A DNA stretch of 64,000 bases from Arbacia lixula. Its lineage: Eukaryota > Echinodermata > Echinoidea > Arbacioida > Arbaciidae. Position 1 is the first letter of the stretch. Each line of letters begins with the position of its first letter. The position numbers and the translations under genes were made by a program. The stretch is taken from positions 17,884,978 through 17,948,977 of the forward strand of contig OZ022579.1 of NCBI GenBank assembly GCA_963669155.1, in the 5' to 3' direction. The notes beneath the pieces are model-generated. The model was not told the origin of the DNA, made no database searches, and worked only from the letters and a program-made list of their open reading frames with translations. Shown one piece after another: positions 10,447-21,502 of this stretch.

Positions 10447-10587
10447 GTTCCCCAGACCAGCGTAGGGGTAGGAACCAGTAACGGCAATGACAACCACACC
10501 CTGCGTGTGGATGCATCCGATGCGCTGGGGTGCCACAAGACGGAGTCAGACCAGCTCCTGGAACCTCTACCCGAGGGCCTTGCCGAT
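10447..10587 (+). CDS. Internal coding exon with a second SDQLL motif
   Basis: A strong acceptor (CTGCCTCTCCCTTCTCCGCCAG at 10425-10446) leads into 47 full codons ending at GCCGAT|GTGAGT (10588). Phase is 0 at both ends, so the join to the exon ending at 9176 is in frame. The peptide has a Gly/Asn/Thr-rich part, then DALGCHKTESDQLLEPLPEG, clearly a diverged repeat of VCQKTDSDQLLDPIPEE in the previous exon. The motif therefore arose by internal duplication and is under constraint. No family recognised. A phase-0 acceptor-like site at 41044 in the rhomboid gene would be a compatible partner, but 30 kb separate them. Confidence 0.65.
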
Positions 10588-10664
10588 GTGAGTTGCTTTA
10601 ATTTGTGTTTGCTCAAGATTCAGAAGATGTGTATCATCTATATCCATTGCTATGAAACCTCTTT

Positions 10665-11176
10665 ACAGCGAAAGTCCACCCCGAAGATGAGTTCATTTCA
10701 ATTATAGCAGAAAAATGAAAGCAACGTATTAGTGAAGATTTGACAAAAATCTGTTAATGGATAAGAAAGTTACTTTCTTAAATTTTGGTTTTTTTTAGAC
10801 ATCCCTTGCAAGTTCTTTTCCAATAATTTGTGTGCTGTACGATTCTATGAAATGCCCCTTTTCTGTTTTTGATGAAAGAATAAATAATTTTCATAGAGAT
10901 ATGTGTGTAAAAACATGTTTCTCGTGCTTACCCGGTGTATCAAATGCACGGGTGAAATGATATAAAGGTACATCCTTTTCAGAAAATGGACATTTGTTTT
11001 AATAGTATGCAACTTATAGCATAGTACCCTGCAAATGACATCACAAAATTAAGAATTTTGAAATTCATTACTCTGAATATTATATGATGGATTTTTATCA
11101 AACCTTCACTAATTGATTTTCCATGTTTCTGCTTTTATTAAAACCTACTTAATTTCATGGTAGACTTTCCATTTAA
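10665..11176. mobile_element. Family D foldback MITE, copy 2
   Basis: Ordered family D landmarks: GAAAGTCCACCCNGA, AGCAGAAAAATGAAAGCAAC, TTAGTGAAGATTTGACAAAA, GTTAATGGATAAGAAAGTTA, then GACATCACAAAATTAAGAAT, the inverted TTTTTATCAAACCTTCACTAA and a right end running into TTAA (11173-11176). It carries no open reading frame of its own and lies just after the exon ending at 10587. Confidence 0.7.
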
Positions 11177-11226
11177 CACTTTGTGTGCCCCTACTGCATT
11201 CCTGCGCCAATGAAGAAATACACACA

Positions 11227-11456
11227 TACACTACAGCTCAAAGGAATTGGCAAAGGGTAAGGGAAGAAAGGGATGGACCCGTAGTTTTAAACCGCGGTAT
11301 ATTTTGTCCAGTTCAGCATGAAACATGATGCTTTAGCCTAAAAAGCATTGTGTTTCATGCTGAACAGGACAAAATATACCGCTGTTTAAAACCGTGGCTC
11401 CTTCCCTTTCTTCCCTTTCCCTTTACCCGATGCCAATTCCTTTGAGCTGGAGTGTA
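11227..11456. mobile_element. Family A foldback MITE, copy 3 (complete)
   Basis: Complete palindromic element: TACACTACAGCTCAAAGGAA at the left, TTCCTTTGAGCTGGAGTGTA at the right, and the TTCAGCATGAAACATGATG hairpin in the middle. Both ends finish on TA, compatible with a TA target duplication of the Tc1/mariner type, though TA may simply be part of the terminus. Confidence 0.9.
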
Positions 11457-11569
11457 CAACCGAAGGAGTGGCATTTTGTTTGGCACTTAAGAGGTTTAAT
11501 AGCTTCTAGTGCAGTGAACTCACAATTGCATTAACAATATCATGTGTGAATGTGATCAATGAGCCACTT

Positions 11570-11745
11570 TTGTAATTTGTTCACACATTCTCCCCTTACT
11601 GTGTAATAATGTATGAGGACATTCACCTGTAATTTTGTATTCAGTTTAATGGGCGTATAATTCGCTTTGAATCTTTTAGTTGTTACTATAATTAGACAAA
11701 CCTCTGACACACTTTGAGGTTACCATTGGTTGTTTAAATGATGTG
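11570..11745. mobile_element. Family C MITE, internal fragment
   Basis: CATTCACCTGTAATTTTGTATTCA, CGCTTTGAATCTTTTAGTTG, ACAAACCTCTGACACACTTT and GGTTACCATTGG match the interior of the complete family C copies at 15650-16185 and 42547-43099. The inverted termini are not preserved. Confidence 0.6.
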
Positions 11746-12394
11746 CGTATTAAACATTTGCAATTTTGCGTAACAAAATGGGCTATTTCTATGAAATGTA
11801 GTTAAAGTCATGGTAATGTCCATTAGATAGTTATATTCCCACCTCTGCCTGTGGAGTCTGCAAAATATCACTACATTCTGGATAGTTAGAGTTTGACAGT
11901 GCAATTATTTTGTTATAGTAAACTCTAGAGCATGCGCTTATTATATGATGTGAAATATTTGGCGTATAATCACATAAAATTGTAGAATTACAGCACTTTT
12001 GCAAAAGTCTTTGGTAAGCCTTTAAGCATCGCAATGGTAAAATGTTTATAGTGTAATTATAGAAACTCATCGCTAGAGTAAGTATTCCCACATGAAGATT
12101 TAATCTGAAGCACATCACTATTTCTGCGTCTTCATCTTCCCCCTTCCCCTCCGGACAAAATAAAAAATGATGCAAAATCTATAAAGCCAAGAATGAATCA
12201 GATTCAATTTCCTCCACCACGTGGCCTGGCTTAATTGTTCAATCTGTGCTGGGAGATTGGTATAAACACTGCGGGTGGAGGGTTTCTCAAGGGTTGATAG
12301 AGGCAGTGTGTGTCGTCCGGGTGAGTCAGCCGCTGAGGTGTGATATATGACCAGTCTCACACTCTGGAGCTAGCCTGCTGGAAAATGAGCAATG

Positions 12395-12862
12395 TGCAGT
12401 CAGCCAGGCCAGGCCACGCTGGGCCAGGCCAAGCCAAGTTATCAATGTATACCAAGCCAAGCAAGGCTATGGATACAAGCCAAGATGGGTCTGGCTAGGC
12501 TATACTATCGGTATATTGCCATTTGGTCCAATCCCAGTTGGTCCACTCACCATTTCGTCTACAAGGAACCCCTTAAAAATACTGTTTTAGATTAAGATAC
12601 TGGGTTAACTTATCAACAACCCTAATCTACACCATAACCTCAACTGTTAACCCCAATCCAGACCTCCTACCCTAACCCTAACCTATACATATCAGCATGT
12701 GATGGTAGACGAAATGGTGAGTGGACCAACTGGGATTGGACCAAATGGCAAATCACCATACTATCTATGCCAAGCCAAGCCAAGCCAAGCTATGGATTTG
12801 TGCTATGCCAAGCCAAAACAGGCTATTGATGTATGCCAGGCCAAGCCAGGCTAAGCTATAGA
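12395..12862. repeat. CCAAGCC/CCAGGCC short tandem repeat array
   Basis: The pentamer GCCAA/CCAAG and variants (GCCAGGCCA, AAGCCAAGC, GGCTATGGAT) repeat on both sides of an inserted element. Another short stretch of CCAAGCCAAGCCAAG is at 34684-34699. Confidence 0.75.
12502..12765. mobile_element. hAT-like MITE with 8-bp target duplication
   Basis: ATACTATC occurs at 12502-12509 and again at 12758-12765. The 248-bp element between them has inverted ends GGTATATTGCCATTTGGTCC and its mirror (GGACCAAATGGCAAATCACC). The match runs without a mismatch for about 47 bp from 12516 and 12752 inward. An 8-bp duplication is characteristic of hAT (and P) elements. The target is the CCAAGCC tandem array. 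No transposase. Confidence 0.85.
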
Positions 12863-13724
12863 TGAACGTCGAGTCAGACCAGTCATGCAGGCTTACTGCA
12901 TATAAAAAAGAGCTCCTTCAGGAAAAGATATTATTTCTGCATACATTTTCAATTTGTCATATACTGCGTTCATAATGTTCTGCATGATATTAGGACACTT
13001 AAATGCATTGTTGTTTACTTGTGAAGATCAAAACAGTACTACATGTATATGTATATTAGCTGCCAGACCAGTCAGGCCTTCTGCAGGAAACAGGAAGTCC
13101 TTATTTGACCAACAAAGCAGGGAGCAAACATTATTTCTGCATACATTTCCATTTGTTATACTGTCAATTCATAATGTATGGCATGTTGAAAAGCAAGTAC
13201 AATTTATTGCAATTTTCACTTTTGTAGATAAAAAAAAGAATAATTTATGCTCTGCTTGTTTGCATTTCATATGATGCTATCCAAATTTGTCAAAGCAAAG
13301 GTTTGAGCGTTTATTTACACATCCAAAGAAAATGTTGAAATTTTGGATTGCAAAAGCATGAGAAGAATATATTTCCTCAAAAAATAGTAATCTTCACATT
13401 ATGAAAACATTCATGAATTTGTTATTAGTTGTCCAATTTTCTGTGAACTTTTTTTCCTTTTTTTTTTATTCAGTTATATTGCAAAAAACTTAACATGGGG
13501 AACCAGAATCTCCCTGGATTCCTCCTGCTAAATCAAATTATGTGTTCAGCCTGTCACTTTTGAATATCAAAAAAATATTTCTCAATAAGATTGATTTTTA
13601 TAAAATATCAAAATTTTAACATGTAGTTATTCCATGTCATTACACATGGCATGAAAGAAAAAATGTATGTCAGTGTTTCTTTGTGAACAACAGATCTGAA
13701 TCACAGTATCACAGTTTTTCACTT

Positions 13725-13835
13725 CTCCTGGAAAGGTTTGTAAAGATATGACTTTGACATCTTATTATTAGGGTATACTGCTAATTCCTGCCGAGTTTCG
13801 TGACTTTTGCAAATGGGTTACCCTGTCTTTAAAGG
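13725..13835 (-). repeat. Dispersed repeat M, fragment on the minus strand
   Basis: The reverse complement of AGGGTATACTGCTAATTCCT and TCGTGACTTTTGCAA matches the starts of the copies at 37740 and 44770 (CAAAAGTCATGAAACTCA, AATCAGCAGTATACCCTAA). Fragment only. Confidence 0.55.
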
Positions 13836-14551
13836 TGCTCCATATTTGATACACTTCAGTATTCTCAAGGTTTGTTTCATTCAGTGTTGAAGTCAACGGA
13901 AGGTGAAATCAGTGATAAACCATGAACAAACCGTGACAAAATCTCCATTATTGATAATAAGATGATACGCCGTTGGCGTTTTCATTATGAATGCCTGCCT
14001 TATGAAAATTGCACTCGTTTGCCCTCCAAGGAGGAAGTAAGTCGCATGCGTGACTATCCAGACCATACATGTATGTGGATAATGCAGTTAGGTGCAATTG
14101 ATTCCCGTGCCCCTCACTAACATCCTTACCTGAATACTATACAGCGAGTGTGAAACCAGATTTAATCTTGTAGATTTTTTCGGGTCAAGGCCTTTTCGAG
14201 GCCAGAGTCGGAGCCAGAGCCGGTGGGCCACGAAGCCGTGAGCGGTAGTTGACACGCTGTCTGCTGCCGTGCACGCTCCGTAGCAGGGGTATTCATGGAA
14301 CATATTAACAATGGATGAGATGAAATTGCTCCCTAATGCTGCACGGAACTTCCTGCATGATAGTTGATTAATATGGCTGTTTTAAGGTCACGGCTCTTCT
14401 ATCTTACAAGTGCATGGGAAGGCGGTGGCTGCTCTGTATTATGCAGTTTGCACATTCAAGACATTGTTAATCCTTACTTTGTCTTCCTTAACCTGGATAT
14501 CTGTTCCACATTTTTCTATTTCTAGCTGTATAATAAAGTTCACATGAAAGC

Positions 14552-14781
14552 TACACAACAGCTCAAAGGAATTGGCATAGGGAAAGGGAAAGGGAAGAAA
14601 GGGAAGGAGCCACAGTTTTAAACCGCGGTATATTTTGTCCAGTTCAGCATGAAACATGATGCTTTAACCTAAAAAGAATCATGTTTCATGCTGAACTGGA
14701 CAAAATATATCACAGTTTTAAAACTGCAGGTCCTTCCCTTTCTTCCCTTTCCCTAGGCCAATTCCTTTGAGCTGTAGTGTA
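14552..14781. mobile_element. Family A foldback MITE, copy 4
   Basis: ACACAACAGCTCAAAGGAAT at the left and ATTCCTTTGAGCTGTAGTGT at the right, with the central TTCAGCATGAAACATGATG mirrored. About 230 bp, like the copies at 11227 and 36778. Non-coding. Confidence 0.9.
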
Positions 14782-15649
14782 AGCACTCTTCCAATGGAGT
14801 TAGACTTTGTTTATTGTAGGGTTTAAAGTAGAAATACCCAACTGTCTTGAAGTCAAGCTAATTCTTCCTCAGAATAAAAAAATGTGATATTTTATTCATG
14901 GGCTGTATTCAAGCCGGAGTGCATGTCGTGTCCGTCATTAAAATAAGAAAATTACAGTATGAGCAAGTGTTGTTAGTCATGGCAGTCCACGTATGTATTC
15001 TGTCTTTTTCTTAGGCTGTAAATGAGGTATAATCTAATGTCTTATTGCTGAATGTAGATGGGCATGCACGGGTCGTCTTGGTAATAAGCGATGCAGGTGA
15101 GGTGGTGAATATTTGATGTCCATGTGCGATCCCTGGCGGCTCCCAGCCTTTCTGGGCTATAGTCGCTGTAGGTTGATGGGCAGAAACATAGATGCTAGAT
15201 ATCAAATACACAGTGCATCGTACACATGAAGCCATGGTGGATGTAGTCTCACTACCAGGCTATGAAGTATTTAGATGCTCTGCAGGCACAGACACAACAC
15301 TGCAAGCATATCACAATTAAGTCTGAACTGATATAGACTACGAGCAAGCATCCTTACATCCTTCCATCCTTGCTCTATCTGTGAGGAAAGCCTGGAATAA
15401 TGTATGAGCCAAGTGTCTAGATTTAATGAGGGTTGCGGAAATGCATCAGAAAAAAATTTACACAACAGCCTAGAACTTGGGCTATGGTCGATGTGACTTC
15501 TCCCTTCACCTCCGCTACAATATTTGAATATTATTTTTAGGCAGACAGCACTTTCATCATGCGCTATTGAATCGATGTGTGCTTGACAATAGGATACAGT
15601 GGAGGATGTGTGTTACACATGCAAGAACACACAAGTGGCATGTTTATAG

Positions 15650-16185
15650 TTAAAGGGTTACTAAATTAGAAAAATAAGTTCCCCCTAATCTATATACAAT
15701 TATCCACTGAAAACAAATTTCACATTTGTTTGCCGCAATAAACTCTCATTTTGACGAAAATTTGAAAAAACGCACACCTCCAGTGAAGTCAGAAATGTAA
15801 AAATGCCATAAATGCCAACGGCGTGTACGGAAGTCAACAATCCGCCATTTTCGTAATTTATTCGCAACTTTCCCCCTAACTGCGTAGTAAGGCATTATTG
15901 CATTCACCTGAATCTTGTCATTCATATTTAATGGATGGAATGCACTTTGAATCTATTAGTTGTTGCTACTCGGACAAACCTTGGACAAGCTTTGGGGTTC
16001 CCATTGGTTACATTGTTGGCATTCATGGAATTTTGACTTTTCTGAAGTCACTGGAGGTGTGCATTTTTTTTCAAATTTTCGTCAAAATGAGACTTTATTG
16101 TGGCAAATGAATGTGAAATTCGTTTTAGTGGATAATTTTACATAGATTAGTGGGAACTTATTTTTCTAATTTAGTAACCCTTTAA
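15650..16185. mobile_element. Family C foldback MITE, copy 1 (TTAA-flanked, complete)
   Basis: TTAA at 15650-15653 and 16182-16185 flanks a 528-bp element. Its inverted repeats extend about 180 bp from AGGGTTACTAAATTAG; shared blocks include ATTATCCACT, TTTGACGAAAATTTGAAAAA and CACACCTCCAGTGA. The unique centre contains CCCCCTAACTGCGTAGTAA. No coding capacity. Confidence 0.9.
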
Positions 16186-16194
16186 GGGAGCTAG

Positions 16195-16680
16195 TTAAAG
16201 GGATAGTTCACCCTGATATTAAGTTGGTTTCAATAAAAGAAGACACATGAAAGCAACATAAGTAGAGGTTTGATGAAAATCCATCAAAGGATAAGAAAGT
16301 TAGTATCTTTCAGAGTTATGTTTTTGTGATATCACGTGCGAGTTGCTCCCCCATATTTTGTGTATTTTTTTCTGGTGAAAATATTGATTTTCTAAACAAA
16401 AATGCATCTTCTTACCTGTGCATTTTAGACATCATTAGAAACACATGTTTACACACATACCTCTATATTTTTTGTTTCTGATGTCAAAAACAGAAAAAGA
16501 GCAAGTTATGCAATCATACAGCACACAACATATGGTAGGCACCTCGCACATGACGTCATGAAACGGAAATTTCAAAAGATCACAACTTTCTTGTCCTTTG
16601 ACGGATAGTTGTCAAACGTTCACTGATATGTTTCTTTCAAATTTCTGCTTTTTTTAAACCAACTTCACTTATCCCTTTAA
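16195..16680. mobile_element. Family D foldback MITE, copy 3 (TTAA-flanked, complete)
   Basis: TTAA at 16195-16198 and 16677-16680 flanks a 478-bp element. AGGGATAGTTCACCCTGA at the left answers AACCAACTTCACTTATCCCT at the right. Inner pairs include GGTTTGATGAAAATCCATCA and TGACGGATAGTTGTCAAACG-like mirrors, and GTGATATCACGTGCGAGTTG with its mirror CGCACATGACGTCATG. Only 9 bp separates it from the family C copy at its left. Confidence 0.9.
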
Positions 16681-17793
16681 GATCATTTTAGAGTATTACA
16701 CTTTTGCATTAGGATTTGGTCACCCATTTTCAATGTCAAGCTGTTGATTGCCAAGTCACAGATTTGATGTTCATCCATCGACCAATGAATTCTCTACGCA
16801 GTGAGGACGGGGGATTCTCTCTGGCACTTACACTACGCAATTAATAAGGATTTGAAATAAGATTACCCTGAAGAAACCTTTGTGTTTTAATGCTGAGAAG
16901 CCTCAAGGAGGTTTGAACCATCTGCTAGTCCTGAAAAGGACCAATGGGTTACTTGGATTATTTGATGAATAGCCCTGAAATATTCTAAAGCCTAGGAAAT
17001 ACTGCAAACAAACAACCTGTACAAGTGTAAAGATTTAATCACTTCAAGAGCTAACTGGGTGTACTTCTACTTCTTCTCTTTGCAGCTTTTGTCCATTACA
17101 CCAATGATCTTATTTACCTAGTAGTGTTAAGACCTAGCCACAGGGTAACCTAATTAACATGTCATTGTGATGTCATTATCAGTTAATTTGCATTTTGCAT
17201 GCAGATATTCAAGAAAGACAGCCCTATATCAACACTGCAGTAATCCCTATGGGATCAGGATTAGAAGGCGTGAAGAGATGAGATCTTTAATGGATAATTA
17301 CTTGAATTCCTAATTACGTTGTTCCACATCTTTAGGCACAGATAAATCCAATTACAATTCTTTCTCCAATGTACCATAACAGAAGTACAGAACATGCATT
17401 ATGTGCTATAAATTGTTTAATTACATTGCCATTCCTACCAAAGGTATTTTTCAAGTCTAAAAAGGCAAACAAGTTAGAGCTGGAAGGCTGAAGAGTTACA
17501 GACAGGGTAGCCAAAACAAAATTGTGTAAAAAGAACACAGAAAATGGAAGAAAATACTTTCTTAGATTTGCCCTCACAATGATAGAACTGTGGAATTATA
17601 CCGATTGCTAGAATATGAGTTATGATTTATATGGGTTGTCCCAAACCCAATGATTCCTATTGGCTCAAGATTTTGGTGAAAGAGTTCTTAAATGTTAATT
17701 GTTAGGTTAATTGCAGCAAGCTACTTGTGTCTTCATGAGCCAAATTTGTCTCTTGAATGCACTCCTAGATAAAGAAGGAGAGAGGGAGAACAG

Positions 17794-18147
17794 TTTACAA
17801 ATATTGTATTTTCTTGAAATTATAGTGAGGTAATAAGGTTACAAACTTCTTGGAGATATAACAGTAACTACTAGCTCAATAATGTATTAATTAGTATGTT
17901 TCAGACATGCACATCTCAATTGCCATGCAGTTAAAAACTGAGTGTAAAGTTGTAATCAATAGATTTTTTAACGTTTGATCTAAATTATTAAATGTCATCC
18001 ATTTTAAATTGGCATGGTAATTGAGATGTGCATGTCTGAAACATACTTATTAATACATTATTGAGCTAGTAGTTACTGTTATATCTCCAAGAAGTTTGTA
18101 ACCTTATTACCTCACTGTAATTTCAAGAAAATACACCATTTGTAAAC
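17794..18147. mobile_element. Long palindromic element (family H)
   Basis: Arms of about 130 bp, nearly identical: TTACAAATATTGTATTTTCT ... GGCAATTGAGATGTGCATGT against the mirrored right arm, with an 80-bp unmatched centre. Landmarks such as AGATATAACAGTAACTACTA and its mirror TAGTAGTTACTGTTATATCT are perfect. The high arm identity suggests a young insertion or gene conversion. Superfamily unknown. Confidence 0.8.
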
Positions 18148-21003
18148 CAGCATAATATTGGCAATTAAACTGGATTGTATTAAATCCTGTGAAGCAGAAA
18201 ACGTATCGTCCTAATTTGGTTTGACATATGAAAAGAGAGTTTTGCTTGCCAAATCAAGATTCTATCAATGATTAATAATTACTCTAAACATGCTTTGGGG
18301 CATGGCAAAATGAGCCATTGTCATTTCATCCAAAGGGATCGAATGAAAGAAGTCTAGTATATGTCCCTTTCAGTTTCACCCTCAGCATTTACAAAGGAAT
18401 AAAGAAGCAATAGTATACATGTGCATTTGTCTGGTTACCTTCGTACAGATAAGATCTCAGTAAAATGTCAATGAGACCTCAAGTCTCCAAATTATGTATT
18501 AACTGAGATGTTGGGTTCCCTTGAAGATTACGGGTACTGTATTCTTTCCGCAGACCTTACAGAACTTTTGTAGCACATAGCATGAACGTTGACCCACAAA
18601 AATAACTTCAAGGTGCAATTTGTGAAATGTGAAATCTAGCAGTTGTGCAGATTTTGAATAATTTTATAGACTGCTTTGTAGTTTGCCTTTCAGGTTCAGC
18701 ATCTTTTCATATGCAAATTACATTTTGTTTAAATAACAATGTTATCTTCCATATGATTATACTTTATCACTTAGCTGAGAAGAGATAACCAAACAAAACA
18801 TACATTTGAAATTTATTCTGTCATGAAATGTTTTTTTTTTTAATTTATCACATTTTTGTTGTACACATATACCACAGCAATTTTAGCATATATACTGTGT
18901 TCAATAAAATGTAGAGTTGAATGATTATATTTTTCTTTTTTCATATTACTTAAACTGCATCCAATATACATAATTTCTATATATCACTAGCAATTAATTT
19001 CCACTGTGGAATCATTATAGTTAGTACATCACAATCAGCTTAAAACATTAATGGGTTGATTGGCAACGCAGATAATAAGTGAATGTAACTATGACCAGTC
19101 TGTCTGAAGTAGCCGCAGTACATGGACGCAATCTGCAGGGATGAATTGACATTGATTCTTTCATCGATTTTCCTCCGAGTGAACTAGTGGCCGCAATTCC
19201 TTTCTCATTCTCATTCATCAGTGCAGGTCATTGGGAGACATGAAACAGTGTGGGTTGAGGGTGAATGAACAGAGAGCTTCTCTCATTGATTTCTTGTTTT
19301 ACTATAGTGTGAAAAGGGCAACACATGTTTCTGTGCTCCATTCTGGTGATGAATGCAGGTCATTAATGGACCCAATGGGGGATTAAAAGACAGCCAAAGG
19401 CGAGGAGTAGTCTAGCCTCAAGGCTGCGATGGTTATTTGTTTCTGATAGACTGCTACAACGGTCTTGAAAATTTGGCATTGACGGAGGGAAAGAGGGGTA
19501 GAGGAAGGAAATGAATGAATTGGATGACCATTCTGAATGCATGGATTACAGAGAGAGGTGCGGGTCAGCGGGAGGTGGAGCTGATTCAAACAGCTAGAAA
19601 CAGAGATTTGTGGCACTCCATGATCGCCTACATCTCCAGATATGGCACTCAGATAGATGGATAGACTGCTACAACCACAACTAGGTCTGAAGACTTAGAC
19701 TATGTCTTTCTCTCCTTTGACTGAAGTGGGAAACCATGCTTAAAGATTGTCCGTCCCTTTTGCAAGCTTAAAATTTCAAATCGTCTATCACGATCGTGAA
19801 TTGAAGAAAGTGTGATTCAAGACCATTTCTAAGAATATAGCATGTTGAAGCTTTCTGTATATGTAAAAATTTCAGCCGTTAAATTTTAAACCGACTTTTT
19901 TCGTACTACGAAAAAAGTATTAGTCTTTGTTACAGTATCTATTTGGTTATTATGCATGTGTGAAATCCTAATTTTATGAGTAATTACCAAACTTTTGAGA
20001 TGATTCCTTCTATAGAACATTTTTTTTTTCATAATGCGTTTTATGATTTAATAAAAAACAGATTAATCAATAAAGCAGATATTTCAATACAAACTGCTAA
20101 GAGCCTGAGGTAAAGACTATTAATCAGACGTTGTTTACGTGCATTATTTGAATTTTACACTACGTATCAGTTTCAAATTAAGAATATAGCTTGCTAACAT
20201 TTCCCTATTATGTTTTGCCATGGTTTCGATGGTTTTGTGGTGATCTGAAAAAGGGACGGGCTGTCTTTAACATGAACTGAACGGAAAGGTTTGAGTGCTT
20301 AGCCTTTGCGTCCAGACCCAGTTGTGCAATACTAAGTCTGCATGTATCCATAACTTGCAGTGTGTCCTCGCAGCCTTGAACCAAAGCCAGGAGGGACTGT
20401 CGAACGCTTCAGAGCGCCAATTAGCCAAATTTGGTCCCTGGGGAAGAAATTAATATCGCTCAGCATAAGCCATGGAGTAGGGTTGTATGTTACAGAGATT
20501 ATGCAGCAACTGCTGGCTATATTTTGGATATGCATATAATCTGATCATCTGGTAAATAGGACTGCAAGTACCTGGGAATTTGTAAGTCTTTTATGACACA
20601 AGAAGGAATCCCACTCTGATTTTATTGCACTAAGTGAAATATGATTTCTGTTCATTGCAATTCAGTTTAATTGTAGATTTTTTGATTAAAAAAAATAACA
20701 TGCACGCATAGCAACCAAAGGCCGAATTTCACATGTGTGCAAACGTTAACGTTCTGAGCTAATTTAAAACAAACAAAATTCTTCACTTGATGTAGATCAT
20801 GATTGAGTGGTAGCGGCACATTCATGCCAAGGGCCTTTCAAGGTGAAAACTTACAACAACAATTACAAAAAATAGACTCGCTTTCAATTTGGAAACAGTT
20901 TCCTACAGTTGCCCCTAGAAATAATGTCAGAAAAAAACATGGAGATGCTCAATAGTGGTACCAATGTGAATAGCCACAGTGTGCTCTATAAATGTTAAAG
21001 ATT
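18148..21003. other. No gene or repeat family recognised
   Basis: AT-rich sequence with short poly-T and poly-A runs. A small hairpin CTTTTTTCGTACTACGAAAAAAG is at 19895-19917. No splice-compatible coding exon or transposon termini could be supported. Confidence 0.5.
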
Positions 21004-21502
21004 AAGGGCGGTACTCTAGAAGTTATCTTCAGTTTTCTTTAAGGTCCCCAACTTAGGAGGTGCCTAAGAGATCAAGAAATTGGTATTCCAGAACGTCTTC
21101 TTAGGACTCTCTCAATGCAAATTAGGGAGGGTTAGACCCCACCCAATTCCAAAATCAATAGCCAATGGAGGGAAGTGTTTCATAGATGAACAGCAAATCA
21201 CAATCACAGCATCTCATCGGGACCTTCCCCCAGGATTGATCCTAACTTTGTGGTCACGCAACTATGTGCGCGCACATCAATCATGTACGTGCGCTTATGC
21301 AAATAAATGCTGCTCTTTTTTATTGCGTGTGTTATGAATGTCTAAGACAGGGGGAGGCTCTCCGAAGTTTTTGCCTAAGTGTTCTCTTAAATCCTCTCTT
21401 ACGCGAATTCTGGAATACTAATCCTCCCAACTTTATGATTTGCATAAATTTACAGAAAGATAAGAGCAATCTTAGGAGAAAACTTCTGGAATACCACCCC
21501 AA
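21004..21502. mobile_element. Diverged foldback element of ~500 bp
   Basis: Ends are imperfect mirrors: GGGCGGTACTCTAGAAGTTA at the left against the reverse complement of AACTTCTGGAATACCACCCC at the right. Inner mirrored blocks include TGGTATTCCAGAA / TTCTGGAATACTA and TGCAAATTAGGGAGGGTTAG / CTAATCCTCCCAA. An older DNA transposon relic, non-coding. Confidence 0.6.
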
